Assembly: GCA_007132635.1 (NCBI GenBank)
Contig: SLOG01000253.1
Span: 1-17,853, forward strand
Reading direction: 5' to 3'
DNA from: Limnochordia bacterium
Lineage (GTDB): Bacteria > Bacillota > Limnochordia > Darwinibacteriales > SLO01
DNA length: 17,853 bases
The notes beneath the pieces are model-generated. The model was not told where the DNA came from and did no database searches. It saw only the letters and a list, made by a program, of their open reading frames with translations. Below are positions 16,100-17,853 of this stretch, one piece after another; the first letter of the stretch is position 1, and every line of letters starts with the position of its first letter. Position numbers and translations under genes: made by a program.

Positions 16100-16183
16100 T
16101 TAGGCGCCGGACCTCCAACGGTTGATCATATCAACCACCTCCTTCTAGAGGACAGTCTCGAGCCTGCCTCTAGCATGAGTATA
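16100..16183 (-). other. Structured segment with hairpin, strong ribosome binding site and 9-codon mini-ORF (possible small RNA or leader)
   Basis: Read leftward this shows, in order: a TATACT -10-like hexamer (16178-16183, weak -35); a hairpin CTAGAGG(A)CAG / CTG-CCTCTAG at 16145-16173 with one bulged base; a perfect AAGGAGGT (16137-16144); and an ATG (16129) followed by eight sense codons and TAA (peptide MINRWRSGA). The ATG sits in the 3-nt loop of a perfect palindrome, GGTTGAT-ATG-ATCAACC (16122-16138 region). Transcription from the -10 would start about where the first hairpin begins and end at the terminator at 16044-16080, giving an RNA of ~130 nt. This could be a regulatory RNA, a translated mini-peptide, or only the 3' region of the CD3324 mRNA. 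Confidence 0.4.
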
Positions 16184-16219
16184 AAACAGGACAGACGCCG
16201 GCGAAAGAGAACAGACGAT

Positions 16220-16495
16220 TTAGTATCGTTCTTTCCGAGTCTTGCAGATAATGCGGCGGATAGAATCTTCGCTTAGGAAGTGCTCAGCAGCGAGCTGATC
16301 GATGCTGGCACCCTTCTCGTATGCGGCAAGAATCTGCCGATTTCGGTGACGAAGCTCCGCCTTGGTGCCGCTCTTTTCGCCCCAGGCTGTGCGCGTGTCA
16401 TCGTTTTTCGGAATGTACAACTGTTTTCCCTGCACATACTCCTGTACTTGTTCAAGAAGCTCAGGCGGCAGGACGTGCCTGCCATTCACGTACAA
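16220..16495 (-). CDS. CD3324-family protein (small helix-turn-helix protein)
   Basis: This is a 91-residue soluble protein of a family found across Clostridia. It matches in order: MYVNGRHVLPPELLEQVQEYVQGKQLYIPK, then TAWGEKSGTKAELRHRNRQI, then a C-terminal helix-turn-helix-like stretch, AAYEKGASIDQLAAEHFLSEDSIRRII (about 54-80). A DNA-binding regulatory role is inferred from the helix-turn-helix; no target is known. TTG 16495 is chosen because AGGAGG (16505-16510) lies nine nt upstream and the protein then begins where family members begin. GTG 16489 would be the next choice. It is preceded by a candidate leader ORF and a hairpin that covers its ribosome binding site, and it ends 140 bp before a strong terminator. 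Confidence 0.85.
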   Translation of the reverse strand: MYVNGRHVLPPELLEQVQEYVQGKQLYIPKNDDTRTAWGEKSGTKAELRHRNRQILAAYEKGASIDQLAAEHFLSEDSIRRIICKTRKERY

Positions 16496-16496
16496 A

Positions 16497-16535
16497 AGGC
16501 CAACCCTCCTTTTGAGAAGGTTAAACGTTTGGCCT
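16497..16535 (-). promoter_or_regulatory. Hairpin covering the CD3324 ribosome binding site (possible translational attenuator)
   Basis: AGGCCAA (16497-16503) pairs with TTGGCCT (16529-16535), and an inner CCTT (16508-16511) pairs with AAGG (16517-16520). The AGGAGG used by the CD3324 gene (16505-16510) lies inside, partly in the inner stem. The stop codon of the upstream leader ORF (16521-16523) lies in the same hairpin. A ribosome finishing the leader would open it and expose the downstream site, as in known translational attenuators. The role is inferred from sequence only. Confidence 0.45.
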
Positions 16536-16604
16536 CCTTGGCATCCTCCGTGGGCCAACGTCTAACATCGAGCTGCTTCGACTGCTGTTGTCATGGGTTA
16601 TCAC
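16521..16604 (-). CDS. Putative 27-codon leader ORF upstream of the CD3324 gene
   Basis: GTG 16604 follows a perfect AAGGAGG (16613-16619) by 8 nt and opens 27 codons, ending in TAA at 16521-16523, 25 nt before the CD3324 start. The peptide (MITHDNSSRSSSMLDVGP then RRMPRRPNV) is Ser- and Arg-rich and matches no family I know. The ribosome binding site and the overlap of its end with the hairpin over the next gene's site argue for a leader. Its short length and lack of homology keep confidence low. Confidence 0.4.
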   Translation of the reverse strand: MITHDNSSRSSSMLDVGPRRMPRRPNV

Positions 16605-16635
16605 ACGACCCACCTCCTTATCGTATGTTTTGATC

Positions 16636-16665
16636 ACTATGCCTGTCGTCTGACTGCTAGTTCAA
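16636..16665 (-). promoter_or_regulatory. Candidate sigma-A promoter for the leader ORF / CD3324 gene
   Basis: On the minus strand, TTGAAC (16660-16665) and CATAGT (16636-16641) are separated by 18 nt. Both hexamers match four of six consensus positions. Transcription would begin near 16629, ten nt before the AAGGAGG of the leader ORF. Confidence 0.5.
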
Positions 16666-16737
16666 TCATAAACCAGCGGCTGCCTGAATGCAACTCTAGA
16701 AGGCTCTTGATTTTATCGATTTTGACGAGTGCCGGTT

Positions 16738-16773
16738 CACCTCGTTTACCTTAAATGCCAGGTAAACGAGGTG
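16738..16773. repeat. Perfect 13-bp inverted repeat
   Basis: CACCTCGTTTACC (16738-16750) and GGTAAACGAGGTG (16761-16773) are exact complements around a 10-nt loop. There is no T-run on either strand, so it is not an intrinsic terminator. It lies between the divergent CD3324 and DUF4914 promoters, upstream of both. It could be an operator for a dimeric regulator or a dispersed palindromic element. The rest of the spacer from 16666 to 16834 shows only one further stem, TCAACGC (16809-16815) with GCGTTGA (16826-16832), followed after 7 nt by TTTT. Confidence 0.75.
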
Positions 16774-16834
16774 CTGTGATGCCCTCGTCCGTGGAAAAGC
16801 GGAGAAAATCAACGCCTTCCTAGAAGCGTTGAAC

Positions 16835-16863
16835 TTGACTTTTCCCACCGAAAATACTATTAT
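16835..16863 (+). promoter_or_regulatory. Sigma-A promoter for the DUF4914 gene
   Basis: TTGACT (16835-16840), a 17-nt spacer and TATTAT (16858-16863) match the vegetative consensus at five of six positions in each hexamer. Start of transcription is expected near 16870, giving a leader of about 70 nt before ATG 16940. Confidence 0.8.
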
Positions 16864-16870
16864 GTTATAT

Positions 16871-16922
16871 GCTTACACCTGTACCTTTGTGAATTGTGAT
16901 ATTGATCACATTCCGTGTAAGC
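16871..16922 (+). promoter_or_regulatory. Nested palindromes in the DUF4914 leader, including a CRP-type site
   Basis: TGTGATATTGATCACA (16895-16910) is a perfect TGTGA-N6-TCACA palindrome, the CRP/FNR-superfamily consensus. It lies at about +25 to +40 relative to the predicted start, so binding there would block rather than activate. It is enclosed by a second perfect inverted repeat, GCTTACAC (16871-16878) and GTGTAAGC (16915-16922). The left arm of that repeat coincides with the expected 5' end of the mRNA. The right arm stops just before the ribosome binding site AAGGAAGG. Confidence 0.55.
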
Positions 16923-16939
16923 GGAAAGGAAGGTTGTCC

Positions 16940-17853
16940 ATGGATAAATGGGAAAACTTTAACCTGCCGCAGGAGCTGCGGGAGGTTATTCTCAAATCGC
17001 CAAGCGTAGTCATTCCCGAAAGCCGCGAACAGCTGTTGGAACTCGCTTTGGGATCGACAGTCAACACCACGTTCGAGGTAGCCTATGAAGTGCCGGAGCG
17101 AGGCCGCGTCGTCGAAGCCACCGTTGCGTACTGTAAGAACGGTGCTGTCGTTAACTTCACAGAGCCGTATATGCGGCGTCGCGATCCAGACTGTATGGTC
17201 GTTGGTGACAACGGCATTACAGACAAGCCAACATATAAAGGGCGTTTCGGCACCGAGTTTGAGACAGTGCGCCAGGCGACGTTTTCTTGGTTGGCTGAAC
17301 AGGAATTGATTGTTATGCCGTTTATGGCTGGCGGAAGAGAGTTTGGCAAACCGGCCCTTTTGGTGGCGCCCCGCAACGCGGGTTTCTTTGCTGGTGGTTT
17401 GGCCGATCTCCAGCCCTTCATCTCCCGCACCGATGTAGAAGAGGACTTTACGCCTACGGGGATCGTCTATGTAGCTCCCCCCTTCCGGCATACGCACTAT
17501 GACGGCAAGCAGGTGGTTGTCCACAACCGCACAGACGACATCCATGAGGTGTTCTCGTATAACCTCTATCCAGGCCCCAGCGCGAAAAAGGGGATCTACG
17601 GAATGCTGCTTAACCGAGGGGAAAAAGAAGGCTGGGTAACACTCCATGCATCGACTGTTCAGGTCGTCACTCCCTATGACAACACCATGGTTATTATGCA
17701 TGAGGGTGCAAGCGGGGGCGGAAAGAGTGAAATGCTAGAGCCGATCCATCGCCAGGAAGACGGCCTTATTTTGGTGGCTGAGAACACTGTCTCGGATGAG
17801 CGGTTCCGTCTTGAATTGAAGGAAGCCTCAAATCTGCATCCCGTGACAGATGA
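16940..17853 (+). CDS. DUF4914 family protein (PEPCK-like P-loop kinase fold), C-terminus beyond window
   Basis: The open frame runs from ATG 16940 through the right edge: 304 complete codons without a stop. The last segments, YDNTMVIMHEGASGGGKSEML, place a Walker A/PEPCK-type P-loop GASGGGKS at 256-263. This is the hallmark of DUF4914, a family of roughly 600 residues that resembles phosphoenolpyruvate carboxykinase or HPr-kinase-like phosphotransferases. The N-terminal part (VIPESREQLLELALGSTVN, GIYGMLLNRGEKEGWVTLHAS) also fits. The family's reaction is not known; a nucleotide-dependent phosphotransfer or carboxylation is inferred from the loop. AGGAAGG sits 6 nt before the ATG. It is divergent from the CD3324 gene and has its own promoter and leader palindromes, so its expression is probably controlled. 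Confidence 0.88.
   Translation, partial: MDKWENFNLPQELREVILKSPSVVIPESREQLLELALGSTVNTTFEVAYEVPERGRVVEATVAYCKNGAVVNFTEPYMRRRDPDCMVVGDNGITDKPTYKGRFGTEFETVRQATFSWLAEQELIVMPFMAGGREFGKPALLVAPRNAGFFAGGLADLQPFISRTDVEEDFTPTGIVYVAPPFRHTHYDGKQVVVHNRTDDIHEVFSYNLYPGPSAKKGIYGMLLNRGEKEGWVTLHASTVQVVTPYDNTMVIMHEGASGGGKSEMLEPIHRQEDGLILVAENTVSDERFRLELKEASNLHPVTD

Noticed and set aside
16041..16103. 20-codon plus-strand ORF with AAGGAG before GTG 16041
   Set aside because: It is largely made of the terminator stem and A-run, which explain the sequence better. Spacing to the binding site is short.
16809..16840. Rho-independent terminator from the TCAACGC/GCGTTGA stem
   Set aside because: There are seven pairs with a 10-nt loop, and the TTTT starts 7 nt after the stem, inside the -35 region of a good promoter; too weak to call.
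16865..17701. 278-codon open frame on the minus strand
   Set aside because: It is antisense to the DUF4914 gene, which has the P-loop, promoter and ribosome binding site. The antisense frame also runs through that promoter leader.
1..17853. CRISPR array, IS element, prophage, tRNA or rRNA
   Set aside because: I looked for direct repeat arrays, transposase motifs, attachment repeats and conserved RNA signatures and found none.

Overview
The window looks like a chromosomal segment of a Gram-positive anaerobe of the Bacillota (Firmicutes). The evidence is strong AGGAGG-type ribosome binding sites, frequent GTG and TTG starts, sigma-A-like promoters, a FliK-like/FlhB C-terminal-like pair of the Bacillus YlqG/YlqH type, a CD3324-family small protein and a DUF4914 kinase-like protein. 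GC content is in the mid-50s by eye. A Limnochordia-like or related clostridial lineage is a guess that the sequence does not prove. No IS element, prophage gene, tRNA, rRNA or CRISPR array was seen.

Layout. (1) 1-439, minus: a 2-keto-3-deoxy-6-phosphogluconate (KDPG) aldolase, C-terminus cut by the window edge. (2) 561-6775, plus: a tight five-gene run, namely a PHP metal-dependent phosphoesterase-like protein, an organophosphate-type MFS transporter, the FliK-like and FlhB C-terminal-like pair, and a GH38 alpha-mannosidase. (3) 6723-7922, minus: an amidohydrolase-superfamily protein whose 3' end overlaps the mannosidase 3' end by 53 bp. (4) 8032-10682, plus: a sialidase-fold (Asp-box) protein and a COG2509-type FAD-dependent oxidoreductase. 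(5) 10679-11683, minus: a uroporphyrinogen-decarboxylase-family protein. (6) 11824-16015, plus: an ADP-ribosylglycohydrolase fused to carbohydrate-binding-like domains, a GlmU-like sugar nucleotidyltransferase joined to it by a GTGA overlap, and a YgjP-type zinc peptidase. (7) 16044-16604, minus: a CD3324-family regulator-like protein with a candidate leader ORF in front and a structured, terminator-ended segment behind. (8) 16940-17853, plus: the N-terminal half of a DUF4914 PEPCK-like P-loop protein with a good sigma-A promoter and a CRP-type palindrome in its leader.

How the genes fit. Regions 1-6 read as an accessory carbohydrate-use island. It offers import of a (possibly phosphorylated) sugar, phosphoester removal, alpha-mannoside cleavage, further glycoside and lactone/uronate-type hydrolysis, and keto-deoxy-sugar aldol cleavage. 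None of the enzymes shows an obvious signal peptide, so the chemistry is probably cytoplasmic on imported small glycosides. The flagellar-export-like pair inside the run is out of place, and I cannot assign it a role there. The densest unexplained structure is the non-coding DNA around the CD3324 and DUF4914 genes (16016-16939).
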